Counted from the stretch's first letter, positions 45,800 through 54,019 are shown. The stretch: 64,000 nucleotides of DNA from Fictibacillus halophilus (GCF_016401385.1 NZ_JAEACF010000001.1:806001-870000), one strand, 5' to 3'. Notes: a model not told the origin generated them from the letters alone. Numbers and translations are program-made.

Positions 45800-46252
45800 T
45801 TAGAAATGAAATGCATATCTTTTAGAGATAATATCATGGAAATCCAGTGAATTGTACAGATGCTTCGTAACCGAGTTGTTGATCCCTGTTTCAAGTTCTA
45901 TGGATTTGATACCATCTCTCTCAGCCCAATAGATCAAGTGTAGCAAAAGTTTACGGGCAATTCCTCTGTTTCGATGTTTTTCATGTACATAAAGCTCATT
46001 TAACCAAAGGTAAGGTCCACCGATACGAAGACTTACTCCTAAGTTGAAAAAGGCTAGTCCGATCACGGAATTTTCTTCTTCTGCAATGATGATTCCGCTT
46101 TTCTCTGGGTTCTCAAGCGCCATTTTAATACCAGCAAACGTTCTGGATTTCTCTTCTGGCTCACCGTCCATCGTACGCTGCTGTAAGAATAAATGCGCAA
46201 TTTCTTCAATGATATGAGATTCAGCTTCATTCGTTACACGATATATTTTCAT
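45800..46252 (-). CDS. GNAT family N-acetyltransferase
   Basis: The 150-residue acetyltransferase has the acetyl-CoA-binding motif HEKHRNRGIARKLL (about 96-109) and LNELYVHEKHR before it. The C-terminal tail has the F-H-D type substrate strand (LDFHDIISKRYAF). The acceptor is unknown. It lies 26 bases upstream of the NifU-N-domain gene on the same strand and could be co-transcribed with it. ATG behind GGGGGC. Confidence 0.85.
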   Translation of the reverse strand: MKIYRVTNEAESHIIEEIAHLFLQQRTMDGEPEEKSRTFAGIKMALENPEKSGIIIAEEENSVIGLAFFNLGVSLRIGGPYLWLNELYVHEKHRNRGIARKLLLHLIYWAERDGIKSIELETGINNSVTKHLYNSLDFHDIISKRYAFHF

Positions 46253-46401
46253 ACAATGCCCCCAAAATTACTCTAAAAACATAAGATATCTCGCTCACAT
46301 AACACATTATAACAAAAATAATGATGGTTTGACGTTTGATAAACGGTTATTTCTTTCGAATAGTTTAATTAGAGAAATTTAACAGAGGAGATGAGTAAGA
46401 A

Positions 46402-46989
46402 ATGAAGACTCTTGTTTGTTTTGGAGACAGCATCACTTCAAAAGAAAAGAGTAAAGATGGCTCTCTTAGGTTAACTTCCCGTTTAAGACAAGAATTAACC
46501 GAATGGGTTGTAATGAATGCTGGAATACCTGCAGAAACGACGAGAGCTGCGCTTGTAAGACTGCAAGATGATGTTCTTCGGCATCATCCTGATTTTGTTA
46601 CCATCCTTTTTGGTGCCAACGATTCAAGTGATCATAGACTTATTCCATTAAAAGAATACGAAAAGAACCTGACTTATATGGTTAATAAAATTGGAGCAGA
46701 CAAAGTCATCTTGGTCAGTCCGGCTCCTGTGTTTGAAGAGCAACAAAAAGCTCGGACGAATGATAGGATGAAACAATACGCACAAACCGTTAAGAGAGTG
46801 GCGAAAAACGAAGGAGCATCTTATGTACCTTTGTTCGAAACATTAATTGAAAAGAACATTCAAAAATACGTAATTAATGATGGTCTTCATTTTAATAAAT
46901 TCGGATATGAGGAACTAAGTGAACTTGTGTTAAGAAAAATCAAAACATTGACAGCGATCTCATTCCAAAAAAAACAGCTTTCTCCATGA
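46402..46989 (+). CDS. SGNH/GDSL-family hydrolase
   Basis: A 195-residue cytosolic esterase or lipase of the SGNH type. Block I is CFGDSITS (Ser10 catalytic), block II the Gly in MNAGIPAET, block III FGANDSSDH, and block V DGLHFNKFG, with the catalytic Asp and His. There is no signal peptide. The substrate is unknown; related proteins act on small acyl esters. It is a single gene, ATG behind GAGGAGATGAG. Confidence 0.87.
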   Translation: MKTLVCFGDSITSKEKSKDGSLRLTSRLRQELTEWVVMNAGIPAETTRAALVRLQDDVLRHHPDFVTILFGANDSSDHRLIPLKEYEKNLTYMVNKIGADKVILVSPAPVFEEQQKARTNDRMKQYAQTVKRVAKNEGASYVPLFETLIEKNIQKYVINDGLHFNKFGYEELSELVLRKIKTLTAISFQKKQLSP

Positions 46990-47004
46990 AAAGAGAAAGC
47001 TGTT
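46973..47004 (-). terminator. Terminator of the DUF3813-like gene, stem shared with the SGNH gene 3' end
   Basis: The 12-bp stem AACAGCTTTCTC/GAGAAAGCTGTT is followed on the minus strand by a T run. The plus-strand tail is weak. The SGNH stop codon lies in the loop. Confidence 0.7.
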
Positions 47005-47012
47005 GTTACTTT

Positions 47013-47402
47013 CTAGTTAAGGCGATCGGGATTCTCTTCCAATAAACTCTCAGCGTCCTCTAAACTTAAGCCTGTGGCTTGAGTAAAAGATTGAGGCTGA
47101 CTTGACTCGGAGTGCTGGTTATCTGCGTGTTCAGATGTGGAACTCGCATGAGACGAAGCACCAGAGTGATTATCCAGTTCTTTTTGGAATTCAGCCAACT
47201 GAGCTCGCTCTGCATCAGAAGAATTAGCCATTGCAGAAGAAAGAGCATTTTGTGCTACTTCTTTGTCATGACCAGAAAGTTCAGCATGAGGGGCATGCTC
47301 ACTGTTAGAAATCTGGTTATTTAAATCATGGGTTGAATGTTGTACTTTTCCTACAGCTTGTTGAACGGCATTTCTCGCGATTTGAAATAATCTGTTAGCC
47401 AT
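47013..47402 (-). CDS. DUF3813-like small protein, His/Ser/Gln-rich
   Basis: A 129-residue protein. Residues 1-80 form amphipathic helices (MANRLFQIARNAVQQAVGKVQ and a heptad-like HDKEVAQNALSSAMANSSDAE). The middle (about 82-110) is low-complexity Ser/His/Gln/Asn, and the C-terminus carries an acidic LSLEDAESLLEENPDRL motif. It matches the outline I remember for DUF3813 proteins of Bacillus (YitR-like), which would fit the yit neighbourhood, but the match is uncertain. Its start ATG is 2 bases after a 47-residue gene whose end contains its binding site. Confidence 0.6.
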   Translation of the reverse strand: MANRLFQIARNAVQQAVGKVQHSTHDLNNQISNSEHAPHAELSGHDKEVAQNALSSAMANSSDAERAQLAEFQKELDNHSGASSHASSTSEHADNQHSESSQPQSFTQATGLSLEDAESLLEENPDRLN

Positions 47403-47404
47403 CG

Positions 47405-47548
47405 TTATATCCCTCCTAATGAATTTCTTTCTTCTTTTTCACGTTTGCGATCTTGTTGCTCATCTTTACTGAAAGCCATTGTTGTTTCCTGACTTACCAT
47501 ATCTGCACCTTGCTTGATTGAACGTTTAGAACGACTTTTTTTACTCAT
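47405..47548 (-). CDS. Small basic hydrophilic protein, 47 residues
   Basis: A complete small gene starts with an ATG at 47548 behind AAAGGAGGAATTCC. It encodes 47 residues with a strongly basic start (MSKKSRSKRSIKQG), a central VSQETTMAF segment and a charged end. The stop codon overlaps the GGAGGG site of the DUF3813-like gene, so the two are translationally coupled in one operon. I do not recognise the family. Confidence 0.7.
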   Translation of the reverse strand: MSKKSRSKRSIKQGADMVSQETTMAFSKDEQQDRKREKEERNSLGGI

Positions 47549-47640
47549 TGGAATTCCTCCTTTTCTCCCGTACGTTTAGTTTTTACCGTAAGAACTACAA
47601 TATGTAGCTAGAAACTTCAAACGCTTTAAAAAAGAAATGG

Positions 47641-47680
47641 AAAAAAGATCTCCAGCTAACAGTTAGCTGAAGATCTTTAA
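47641..47680. terminator. Terminator of yitU
   Basis: The perfect 16-bp stem AAAGATCTCCAGCTAA/TTAGCTGAAGATCTTT with a 3-base loop (one bulged pair) has a T run on the minus-strand side. It lies 8 bases past the yitU stop codon. Confidence 0.8.
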
Positions 47681-47685
47681 CGTGA

Positions 47686-48498
47686 TTAAACAAGTTTTAA
47701 AATATTTTTTAAGTAATGAGCAATACCTTCTTCTTCGTTTGTGAGGGTGACATAATTAGCGCGTGATTTAAGTTCATCGATCGCATTTCCCATTGCAACT
47801 CCATGACCAGCATATTCTATCATTTCAAAATCATTGTCTTCATCTCCAAAAGCTACAATACGTTCTTGTGGGATGTTGTAGTATGCAGCGACTTTTTCAA
47901 GACCTGAAGCTTTGCTGATACCTGAGCGAATGACTTCTATAATGTTCCATGGAGCTGCCCAAACTCTTTGGTCGACAACTTCAGCATGTTCCTTTTGGAG
48001 CATCGCTCTTAATTCCGAAATATGATGATCTTCTGGATGAACTAGAATGGCCGTAGGGTCATCTTTTAAGGTTTTATGAAGGTCACCAATTTGAAGAGGA
48101 TTTTCATTCATGATGAAAGTATTAACAATAACTTCATCAGGTTTCTTTAAGTAGACATCATCAAGAACCTCAACCATAATATTCTTAACTTTAAACGTCT
48201 CACATGCTGAAATAATACGTTTTGCAACATCCAGTTCAAGTGGGGAATGGTGAATCCCAAAACTTGCATCATGTGGATGATGAACAAAGGCTCCATTAAA
48301 ATTCACTATAGGAGTGTTGAGTTCTAACTCCTCGTAATACATGTTAGATGACCGAAAAGGGCGACCGGTAGATATACAAACATGATGACCACGATCGATC
48401 AATTGAAAAAGTAGTTCTTTGGTTTTTCTTGGAATTTTTTTCTCGTCGTTTAATAACGTTCCATCAAGATCTAATGCAATTAAGTAAGGTTGTGTCAC
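47686..48498 (-). CDS. yitU: Cof-type HAD-IIB phosphatase, YitU-like
   Basis: The 270-residue HAD phosphatase has motif I ALDLDGTLLNDEK (residues 8-20), motif II STGRPF, and motif III/IV GDEDNDFEMIEYAG (about 220-233), with a C2b cap between. B. subtilis YitU dephosphorylates the riboflavin precursor 5-amino-6-(5-phosphoribitylamino)uracil, among other substrates. The start is a GTG behind GGCAGGT. It is divergent from yitV, as expected for this neighbourhood. Confidence 0.85.
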   Translation of the reverse strand: MTQPYLIALDLDGTLLNDEKKIPRKTKELLFQLIDRGHHVCISTGRPFRSSNMYYEELELNTPIVNFNGAFVHHPHDASFGIHHSPLELDVAKRIISACETFKVKNIMVEVLDDVYLKKPDEVIVNTFIMNENPLQIGDLHKTLKDDPTAILVHPEDHHISELRAMLQKEHAEVVDQRVWAAPWNIIEVIRSGISKASGLEKVAAYYNIPQERIVAFGDEDNDFEMIEYAGHGVAMGNAIDELKSRANYVTLTNEEEGIAHYLKNILKLV

Positions 48499-48639
48499 GA
48501 AAGTACCTGCCTTTTTTAGGATGCTTATCTAAAGTGTATTATTTTACTTACAAAAAGTCTATTCATACAGGGCGTCTTTCATGAAAAAGAAACATGTCTC
48601 ATGATAAGATGGAAAAAAAGAGAAAGAGGAGATACACAC

Positions 48640-49416
48640 ATGGTATGTATACAAAAAGGAACGATCGGCGATATTCCTTTCTTGCTTGCGGAAAAAAAAG
48701 AGAATGCTGGTAAACCGTTGCCGCTTTTTATTTTCATACACGGATATACAAGTGCAAAAGAACATAATTTACATTTTGCATATTCACTAGCTGAAAAAGA
48801 TTTTCGAGTCATTCTACCAGATGCACTTCATCATGGAGAACGAATCGTTGCAAATCCTCCTAAATCGATGGAATATGATTTCTGGAATATCGTTCAACAA
48901 GGCATTCAAGATGTAAATCGTATTATGGATTGGGCAAAAGAAAATGAGTTTATTCTGGAAGATCAAGTTGCGGTCGGCGGAACTTCAATGGGAGCTATCA
49001 TTACGTATGGTTCACTCGTCAACAATTCGGAGATCAGTGCTGGATGTGCACTCATGGGAACACCAGCTCATCAAAAGTTTGCAAGATGGCAAATCGAAAG
49101 AATTCAGAAGGCAGGTTACGATATTCCTCTTTCATTGGAAGAGCTTGAAGAGTCAATTTCTTCTTTAAAGGATTACGATCTAACTCAAAATCTTGATAAG
49201 CTTAATAACCGCCCATTATTCATTTGGCATAGTGAGGTTGATGCTGTAATACCGTATGAGTTTGCAAGACCTTACTTACAAACCTTAACCGAGAAGAATA
49301 GTGCATCGGTGTATATGAACGACAAAACCTCCGGTCATAAAGTTTCACGTGCTGCCTATTTAAATGCAGTAGAGTGGATTGGCCAACAATTAAAAGCAAA
49401 AAAAGAAACGGTGTAA
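48640..49416 (+). CDS. yitV: Alpha/beta hydrolase, YitV-like esterase
   Basis: A 258-residue alpha/beta hydrolase. The oxyanion loop is IFIHGYTSAKEHN (about 31-43), the nucleophile Ser is in VGGTSMGAI (about 115), the Asp is in HSEVDAVIPYE (about 208) and the His is in TSGHKVSR (about 236). It has no signal peptide. I chose the ATG at 48640, with AGAAAGAGGAG upstream, instead of an open extension to 48601. The natural ester is unknown. Confidence 0.85.
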   Translation: MVCIQKGTIGDIPFLLAEKKENAGKPLPLFIFIHGYTSAKEHNLHFAYSLAEKDFRVILPDALHHGERIVANPPKSMEYDFWNIVQQGIQDVNRIMDWAKENEFILEDQVAVGGTSMGAIITYGSLVNNSEISAGCALMGTPAHQKFARWQIERIQKAGYDIPLSLEELEESISSLKDYDLTQNLDKLNNRPLFIWHSEVDAVIPYEFARPYLQTLTEKNSASVYMNDKTSGHKVSRAAYLNAVEWIGQQLKAKKETV

Positions 49417-49419
49417 GGA

Positions 49420-49611
49420 TTACCCCGTTTCTTCAAGTTTAAGCCTATATGTTCTTTTAGGCTGATACATATGATCAATTTCGTCAATTTGCTTTTGTAG
49501 AGAATGCATGATGCGAAGGGACCAAACTCCCTGTTCGTTAAATTCTTCTGGGATGTCGGTAATGGTTACTTTATAGCCAGAACGGTGGTAATATTCATAA
49601 GAAACCTTCAT
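49420..49611 (-). CDS. Small conserved-looking protein, 63 residues
   Basis: A 63-residue protein starting at the ATG at 49611, with AAAGGATG upstream. It has an alternating beta pattern (MKVSYEYYHRSGYKVTITDIP) followed by a helix (LRIMHSLQKQIDEIDHMYQ) and a basic end. The fold prediction is beta-beta-alpha, and nothing recognisable as a catalytic motif is seen. It is convergent with yitV, 3 bases apart. Confidence 0.6.
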   Translation of the reverse strand: MKVSYEYYHRSGYKVTITDIPEEFNEQGVWSLRIMHSLQKQIDEIDHMYQPKRTYRLKLEETG

Positions 49612-49713
49612 TCGATCAACATCCTTTCCATAATTTAAAAAAATAATAACAGAGATAGACACAAAAGTAAACTGAAAAGTATTTATATTCTGAAAATTAA
49701 AGGGGTGGATATT

Positions 49714-51033
49714 TTGCCAATTACAAAACGAACACCACTACCTGTTGCTGAAGCAGTCAACAAAATCATGAGTCACATCCAACCTTGGGGAATTGAAAAA
49801 GTTTCAATCACGGAGTGCGATCATCGAATATTAGCAGAGGATCTTACAGCTACCCATGATGTTCCTCCTTTCAATCGTTCGCCTTATGATGGTTTCGCAA
49901 TTCGTTCTGATGATACAAAACATGCATCGTTGGATCATCCCATTACTTTAAATGTTGTAGAGACGATAGGGGCAGGACAAGTTGCAACTCTTGAAGTGAA
50001 GAGCGGGACGACAGTTCGAATTATGACAGGTGCACAAATTCCGGATGGTGCTGACGCTGTTATCATGTTAGAACTCGTAAAAGAACTTGTTAACGATAAC
50101 AAAAATCAAATCATAATAAAACGAACTGTCCAAAAGGATGAAAACATTTCCTTTCAAGGTGAAGACACACAAAATGGCACACTTTTAGTGAAAGCAGGAA
50201 CAAAAATCACTCCGGGGATTGTAGCGATTCTCGCAACATTTGGTTATCACACTGTTTCCGTATACAAAAGACCTGTCGTTGGAATTCTTTCCACAGGAAC
50301 TGAACTTCTTGACGTAAATGAAGAACTAAAGCCAGGAAAAATAAGAAACAGCAATGCATACATGTGTGCAGCGCAAGTTAGAGCGATGGGAGCAGAAGTA
50401 AAACTCTATCAGCATCGTGAGGATAACTTTGACTCTTTGTACAAAAGTATCAAAGCAGCACTGCAAGAAACTGATATTTTGATCACTACAGGTGGTGTAT
50501 CTGTTGGTGATTATGATTTTCTTCCAGAGGTATATAAAAAGCTTGGTGCAGATGTTCTTTTTAATAAAATTGCTATGCGACCAGGCAGTGTAACGACCGT
50601 TGCGGTATATGAAGATAAATGGCTTTTTGGTCTTTCAGGAAACCCGTCAGCATGCTTTGTTGGCGCTGAACTTTTCGTGAGACCTGTGATCTTAAAAGGA
50701 ATGAACTTGTTAAAACCACACTGCACGGTTAGAAACGCAAAACTCTCCAGTGATTTCCCAAAGCCTAATCCATTTACACGATTTGTTCGAGCTGTATTAT
50801 CAGAAGTAGACGATGGAAACGTTGTTACTCCTGCAGGTCTCGACAAGTCTAGTTCTGTTTCTTCGTTAGTTGAAGCAAACTGTCTGATCGTTTTGCCTGG
50901 AGGTACAAGAGGTTGGGAAAAGGGAAGTGAAGTTGGTGTAATCACATGGCACGGCGAAGGGAGCGAATGGCCGTGGGATCACCCGTTATTCTCCAAGTCG
51001 TCGGCTATCAGAACAGTGGAAAAACAACACTAA
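49714..51033 (+). CDS. moeA: Molybdopterin molybdenumtransferase MoeA
   Basis: The 439-residue enzyme inserts molybdate into adenylylated molybdopterin. MoeA domain I-II is seen in DVPPFNRSPYDGFAIRS, domain III has LSTGTELLD, TTGGVSVGDYDF (about 250-261) and LFGLSGNPSACFV, and domain IV is the C-terminus. I chose the TTG at 49714, with AGGGGTGG upstream, instead of GTG at 49705, which lies in that site. It opens an operon with mobB, moaE and moaD. No moaA, moaB or moaC is present here. Confidence 0.92.
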   Translation: MPITKRTPLPVAEAVNKIMSHIQPWGIEKVSITECDHRILAEDLTATHDVPPFNRSPYDGFAIRSDDTKHASLDHPITLNVVETIGAGQVATLEVKSGTTVRIMTGAQIPDGADAVIMLELVKELVNDNKNQIIIKRTVQKDENISFQGEDTQNGTLLVKAGTKITPGIVAILATFGYHTVSVYKRPVVGILSTGTELLDVNEELKPGKIRNSNAYMCAAQVRAMGAEVKLYQHREDNFDSLYKSIKAALQETDILITTGGVSVGDYDFLPEVYKKLGADVLFNKIAMRPGSVTTVAVYEDKWLFGLSGNPSACFVGAELFVRPVILKGMNLLKPHCTVRNAKLSSDFPKPNPFTRFVRAVLSEVDDGNVVTPAGLDKSSSVSSLVEANCLIVLPGGTRGWEKGSEVGVITWHGEGSEWPWDHPLFSKSSAIRTVEKQH

Positions 51034-51515
51034 TAAGTAAATTGATCAAAAAGTTAGCGGAACACCATTTACATGCAGGAGTCATTAAACATCATGGTCA
51101 CGGAGATCGAGTAGATCTTAATGATTCTGGAAAAGATACAGAGCTACATCGAAGCGCTGGCGCTTATATAACGTGTGTAACATCTTATGAAAGCTCAATA
51201 TTAACGTTGAATTCAGAATTACCATTGAGTAAAGCGATCGCCCTATACGAAACACTTGAAATGGATTGCATTCTAATAGAAGGTTATAAAAATATACAAT
51301 TTCCGCGTGTCGTACTATTGCGAAACGAAATAGAAGATAACGATCTTCTGCTTAAATCTCATGATGTGGTTGCAACGCTCCATGTAGATAAACCTAGCGC
51401 AACCCCTTCAAAGAGAACAGACAGTCCCAAATTCATGAGAGACGATGAAGAAGAATGGATGGACTGTTTAATAACTTACATAACTCGTCAACATCGAAAG
51501 GAGAGTGGATCATGA
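50967..51515 (+). CDS. mobB: Molybdopterin-guanine dinucleotide biosynthesis protein MobB
   Basis: The 182-residue GTP-binding protein has the P-loop in GYQNSGKTTL (about 13-22) and IEGYKNIQFPRVVLLRN in the C-terminal half. It assists MobA in nucleotide attachment to the cofactor. The ATG at 50967 follows GAAGGGAG and overlaps the moeA 3' end by 67 bases, in a different frame. Its stop codon overlaps the moaE start (ATGA). Confidence 0.9.
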   Translation: MAVGSPVILQVVGYQNSGKTTLISKLIKKLAEHHLHAGVIKHHGHGDRVDLNDSGKDTELHRSAGAYITCVTSYESSILTLNSELPLSKAIALYETLEMDCILIEGYKNIQFPRVVLLRNEIEDNDLLLKSHDVVATLHVDKPSATPSKRTDSPKFMRDDEEEWMDCLITYITRQHRKESGS

Positions 51516-51976
51516 AAAATTTTAATATAACGGCTGAACCAATAAATAATCAAGACGTCATTGATTCTGTGGTCCATCATAATGCGGGAGCTATTTCTGT
51601 ATTCATCGGCACAGTTAGAGAAATGACAGGAGAAAAACAAACCAAATTTCTTCATTATGAAGCTTATGTACCGATGGCAGAAAAGCAACTTGAAAAAATC
51701 GGAATCGAGATTCAAGAAAAATGGCCGAATGCAATCACTGCAATTACACATCGAATCGGAACCCTGCAAATATCTGATATAGCAGTTGCGATCGCGGTAT
51801 CCACTCCTCATCGGCACGATGCTTTTCAAGCAAGTCGATATGCGATCGAGCGAATTAAGGAAATTGTGCCCATTTGGAAAAAGGAACATTATATAGACGG
51901 CGAAGAGTGGATAGGCAATCAACAAGGAACAAAATCCTATCCTGCTGGTCATCCAGAGGAGGGAGTAGAGAGATGA
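51512..51976 (+). CDS. moaE: Molybdopterin synthase catalytic subunit MoaE
   Basis: The 154-residue large subunit adds dithiolene sulphurs to precursor Z. Characteristic stretches are GAISVFIGTVREMTG (about 29-43), LHYEAYVPMA, HRIGTLQISDIAVAI and a catalytic Lys in IWKKEHYIDGEEW (about 130). The ATG at 51512 (AAAGGAGAG upstream) overlaps mobB. It is followed by moaD with overlapping start and stop codons. Confidence 0.93.
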   Translation: MKNFNITAEPINNQDVIDSVVHHNAGAISVFIGTVREMTGEKQTKFLHYEAYVPMAEKQLEKIGIEIQEKWPNAITAITHRIGTLQISDIAVAIAVSTPHRHDAFQASRYAIERIKEIVPIWKKEHYIDGEEWIGNQQGTKSYPAGHPEEGVER

Positions 51977-52215
51977 TGATTAACATCTTATTGTTTGCAA
52001 ATTTGGCACAGCAAGCCAAATCGGAAAGAGTTTCTATTGAAGTAAAATCTCCTCTTACCGTGGAAGAAGTAAGAAACCTTCTACAAAATGAAGTTGGAAA
52101 ACTATCCGGGATCGAAAATGCCCTTGTTGCTGTAAATGAGGAATATGTAGATTTAACAGATCAAGTAAACGTTGGTGACACTGTTGCTTTCATTCCACCA
52201 GTTAGTGGTGGATAA
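51973..52215 (+). CDS. moaD: Molybdopterin synthase sulphur-carrier subunit MoaD
   Basis: The 80-residue ubiquitin-fold sulphur carrier ends in VSGG; the terminal Gly-Gly is thiocarboxylated and inserted into MoaE. It starts at the ATG at 51973 (an adjacent in-frame ATG is at 51976) behind GAGGAGGGAG, overlapping the moaE stop codon. It closes the operon, which ends at the terminator near 52261. Confidence 0.92.
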   Translation: MMINILLFANLAQQAKSERVSIEVKSPLTVEEVRNLLQNEVGKLSGIENALVAVNEEYVDLTDQVNVGDTVAFIPPVSGG

Positions 52216-52260
52216 TGCTTTGAATAGTAAGAAGAAAAGTATAAAGGAAAGTTAGTTGAA

Positions 52261-52296
52261 GGAATCTGCGCGTTGTTACTCTGCAGATTCCTTTTT
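52261..52296 (+). terminator. Intrinsic terminator of the moeA-mobB-moaE-moaD operon
   Basis: GGAATCTGC/GCAGATTCC with a 13-base loop and a TTTTT tail, 46 bases after the moaD stop. It overlaps the 3' end of the small convergent zinc-ribbon gene. Confidence 0.75.
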
Positions 52297-52419
52297 GTTT
52301 TGTTCAAAACAAGCAAAACAGAGATTTTGATTATTCACGATTTGACCTTGAAAAAAACCATCCACACAATATAAATTCTTATCACAGATTACACAGGTCC
52401 CTACAAGTTCTTTCATCAT
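52276..52419 (-). CDS. Small zinc-ribbon-like protein, 47 residues
   Basis: A 47-residue protein starting at the ATG at 52419 (a second ATG follows directly), 1 base after the HNH gene's stop codon. Four cysteines in two CxxC pairs (TCVICDK near 9-12 and LCFACFE near 34-37) could bind one zinc ion. The AGGAGATGA ribosome binding site is formed by the end of the HNH gene, so translation is coupled to it. Its 3' end overlaps the moa operon terminator. I do not recognise a family. Confidence 0.65.
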   Translation of the reverse strand: MMKELVGTCVICDKNLYCVDGFFQGQIVNNQNLCFACFEQNKKESAE

Positions 52420-52420
52420 T

Positions 52421-52714
52421 TCATCTCCTACGCTTTAAACGGTTTGATTTTTTCATTCGCGGAAGCGCTGATGCTGGTTGTTTACGCAGCCACTTTAAGA
52501 ATTTTTTTAGTTCTGGCGTATCTCTCAACTTTTCAATCGTGTAGTAAATCGACGCAAGTTCTGAATTTGTATACAAAAAGTGGATTTGTTTATGACATGG
52601 AATACAAAGGTTTGCTGTCTCAGAAAACCTGCCGCCTTCTTCTTTCGGAATTAAGTGATGCACAGTTAGTTCTACTTGATCTCTTCTACAAAGCTCACAT
52701 GTACCTTTCTCCAC
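52421..52714 (-). CDS. HNH endonuclease domain protein, YisB-like
   Basis: The 97-residue protein consists mainly of one HNH nuclease core: zinc Cys pairs CELC (6-9) and CIPC (37-40), the catalytic HH in VHHLIPKEEGG (18-28), Asn in ETANLC and the final His in CHKQIH. A basic C-terminus follows. It resembles the small B. subtilis HNH protein YisB. The start is a GTG at 52714; the best ribosome-binding sequence lies about 14 bases away, so the start is less sure. It is coupled with a small zinc-ribbon gene. Nuclease substrate is unknown. Confidence 0.75.
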   Translation of the reverse strand: MEKGTCELCRRDQVELTVHHLIPKEEGGRFSETANLCIPCHKQIHFLYTNSELASIYYTIEKLRDTPELKKFLKWLRKQPASALPRMKKSNRLKRRR

Positions 52715-52812
52715 TGTTTTTCACGATTCCCTTCTAGTTAGAATATCTGTCTATAGATATATGTACCATCTTCTTTTTCTTTGAATAGGATGTGGTAGAA
52801 GGAGGGGGTAAT

Positions 52813-53136
52813 ATGTATCCACAACCATATCCATATGGAGCATCACAAAATTTCGGTGGACAATCAGCAGGAATGGGTCGGTCCCCATTAAAAAAAATGT
52901 ATAAAACATGCTTAAAAAACAGAAATCAGCATGTGCAATTGATGTTGATGGATGGTGCAACCTATACAGGTTTTATTGAATATGTCGACCAGCAAAACGT
53001 TTATTTTGCTATACCTTATGTAGAAGAATCTCAAGAAAACCGAAACTCAGAAGCGCAATATGATGTAAGAGGGTATCAGATTTATCGATGTATGTTTCCG
53101 CTTCATGCTGTGGCGGGAGTAAACGGTGCGTTTTAA
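52813..53136 (+). CDS. Uncharacterised small protein with Lsm/SH3-like C-terminal part
   Basis: The 107-residue protein has a Pro/Tyr/Gly-rich head (MYPQPYPYGASQNFGG) and a folded part (about 28-105) beginning LKKMYKTCLKNRNQHVQLMLMDGATYTGFIEYVDQQNVYFAIP, a five-strand pattern like an Lsm or SH3 barrel. That suggests binding to RNA or a membrane surface, but no catalytic residue is seen. The ATG follows GGAGGGGG. I cannot name the family. Confidence 0.65.
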   Translation: MYPQPYPYGASQNFGGQSAGMGRSPLKKMYKTCLKNRNQHVQLMLMDGATYTGFIEYVDQQNVYFAIPYVEESQENRNSEAQYDVRGYQIYRCMFPLHAVAGVNGAF

Positions 53137-53226
53137 GGGAAATTTTGATGTAATCCTTCTTTTTTTAGCAAGAGTTATCAGTGAGAGCGCGGGTAACCTA
53201 TAAAAGAAAGGAGGGTACATCAACGT

Positions 53227-53406
53227 ATGGGGCAAAATAAACATTTTAAACATGGTCAGAAAGCACCAAATAACGGGATGTATGTAGAAATCGGTGAAAC
53301 AGGAAGCATGGTAAATGATCCGCAACAGATCCATTTATCAGCAGGTGATCGATTTCCGGAGACAACGAATCATAACAGAGTTTGGACATATAAACGAAAG
53401 CCATAG
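53227..53406 (+). CDS. yjzC: YjzC family small protein
   Basis: A 59-residue protein whose sequence (MGQNKHFKHGQKAPNNGMY and the PQQIHLSAGDRFPET segment) matches the outline of B. subtilis YjzC, a conserved protein of unknown function. It has a strong GAAAGGAGGG site at 53208-53216. It is convergent with yjzD across a shared terminator, the same pairing as in B. subtilis. Confidence 0.85.
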   Translation: MGQNKHFKHGQKAPNNGMYVEIGETGSMVNDPQQIHLSAGDRFPETTNHNRVWTYKRKP

Positions 53407-53413
53407 CAAAAAT

Positions 53414-53450
53414 AAAAACCCGGCATCATATGAACCGGGTTTTTATTTTA
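53414..53450. terminator. Bidirectional terminator between yjzC and yjzD
   Basis: AAAACCCGG/CCGGGTTTTT with A- and T-rich flanks on both sides. The yjzD stop codon lies at its right edge. Confidence 0.85.
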
Positions 53451-53627
53451 TATCTCTTCGCTTTTTGCTGGCAATAATTCACCAAGAATAGAGATTATAA
53501 CTGTAAACACTACTCCGAAAATACAAGCTTTTACGAAATCGAATGTTCCGCCTTGCATTGAAACGAGCACATAAAAAATCATATTACTTAATAATAAAGA
53601 CCAGATTAACGTCCAAATATAACGCAT
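53448..53627 (-). CDS. yjzD: DUF2929 family membrane protein (YjzD-like)
   Basis: The 59-residue membrane protein has two transmembrane helices (about 4-22 and 33-51) joined by MQGGTFDFVKA. The pattern MRYIWTLIWSLLL and GxFDFxxA matches B. subtilis YjzD (DUF2929). Function is unknown. It starts at the ATG at 53627 behind AGAGGTGAAT and is convergent with yjzC. Confidence 0.8.
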   Translation of the reverse strand: MRYIWTLIWSLLLSNMIFYVLVSMQGGTFDFVKACIFGVVFTVIISILGELLPAKSEEI

Positions 53628-53838
53628 GCCACATTCACCTCTTTATGTAAACGAATTCTTTACCCTTCTGTATAGTAACAAAAGTTGAGATAAAGGGAAA
53701 GATTCTTTATGTAAATAATCGCCCAATAAGCCACAAATGTTAAAAATTTTCATAAATTGTTCAAGCTTAACAGGATAAAGAATGGATACGAAGAAGAAGG
53801 TACATATACAATACGGTTATTTCATGGGATGAATTGAG

Positions 53839-53949
53839 ATGGAAGAAAAATTGGAAGAATTGAAAGCGTTGGAAGAACAAGAAGAAAAGAATTTAACTTC
53901 GGAAGGAAAACAAACGCTGGAACAACTAAAAAAAGAACTAAATTCTTAG
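53839..53949 (+). CDS. Possible 36-residue charged peptide
   Basis: An ATG at 53839 opens a 36-codon frame of almost pure charged coiled-coil composition (MEEKLEELKALEEQEEK). The ribosome-binding region is weak (GGGATGAATTGAG), so it may be a chance frame in A/G-rich sequence. It lies 70 bases before the YjaU-like gene. The remaining 53628-53838 shows no gene. Confidence 0.35.
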   Translation: MEEKLEELKALEEQEEKNLTSEGKQTLEQLKKELNS

Positions 53950-54019
53950 GCAGATAACTTTAGCTAATTTGTTTCCCCTGCATACATTAGTTAAGAAAAG
54001 CGAATTCGAGGGGAGAAAT

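Noticed and set aside
47013..47548. A toxin-antitoxin pair formed by the 47-codon gene and the DUF3813-like gene
   Set aside because: Size and coupling fit, but neither protein shows a known toxin or antitoxin fold, and the location matches a conserved Bacillus neighbourhood.
52444..52737. A 97-codon open frame on the plus strand opposite the HNH gene
   Set aside because: The minus-strand reading has zinc and HNH motifs in the right order; the plus-strand product has no such signal.
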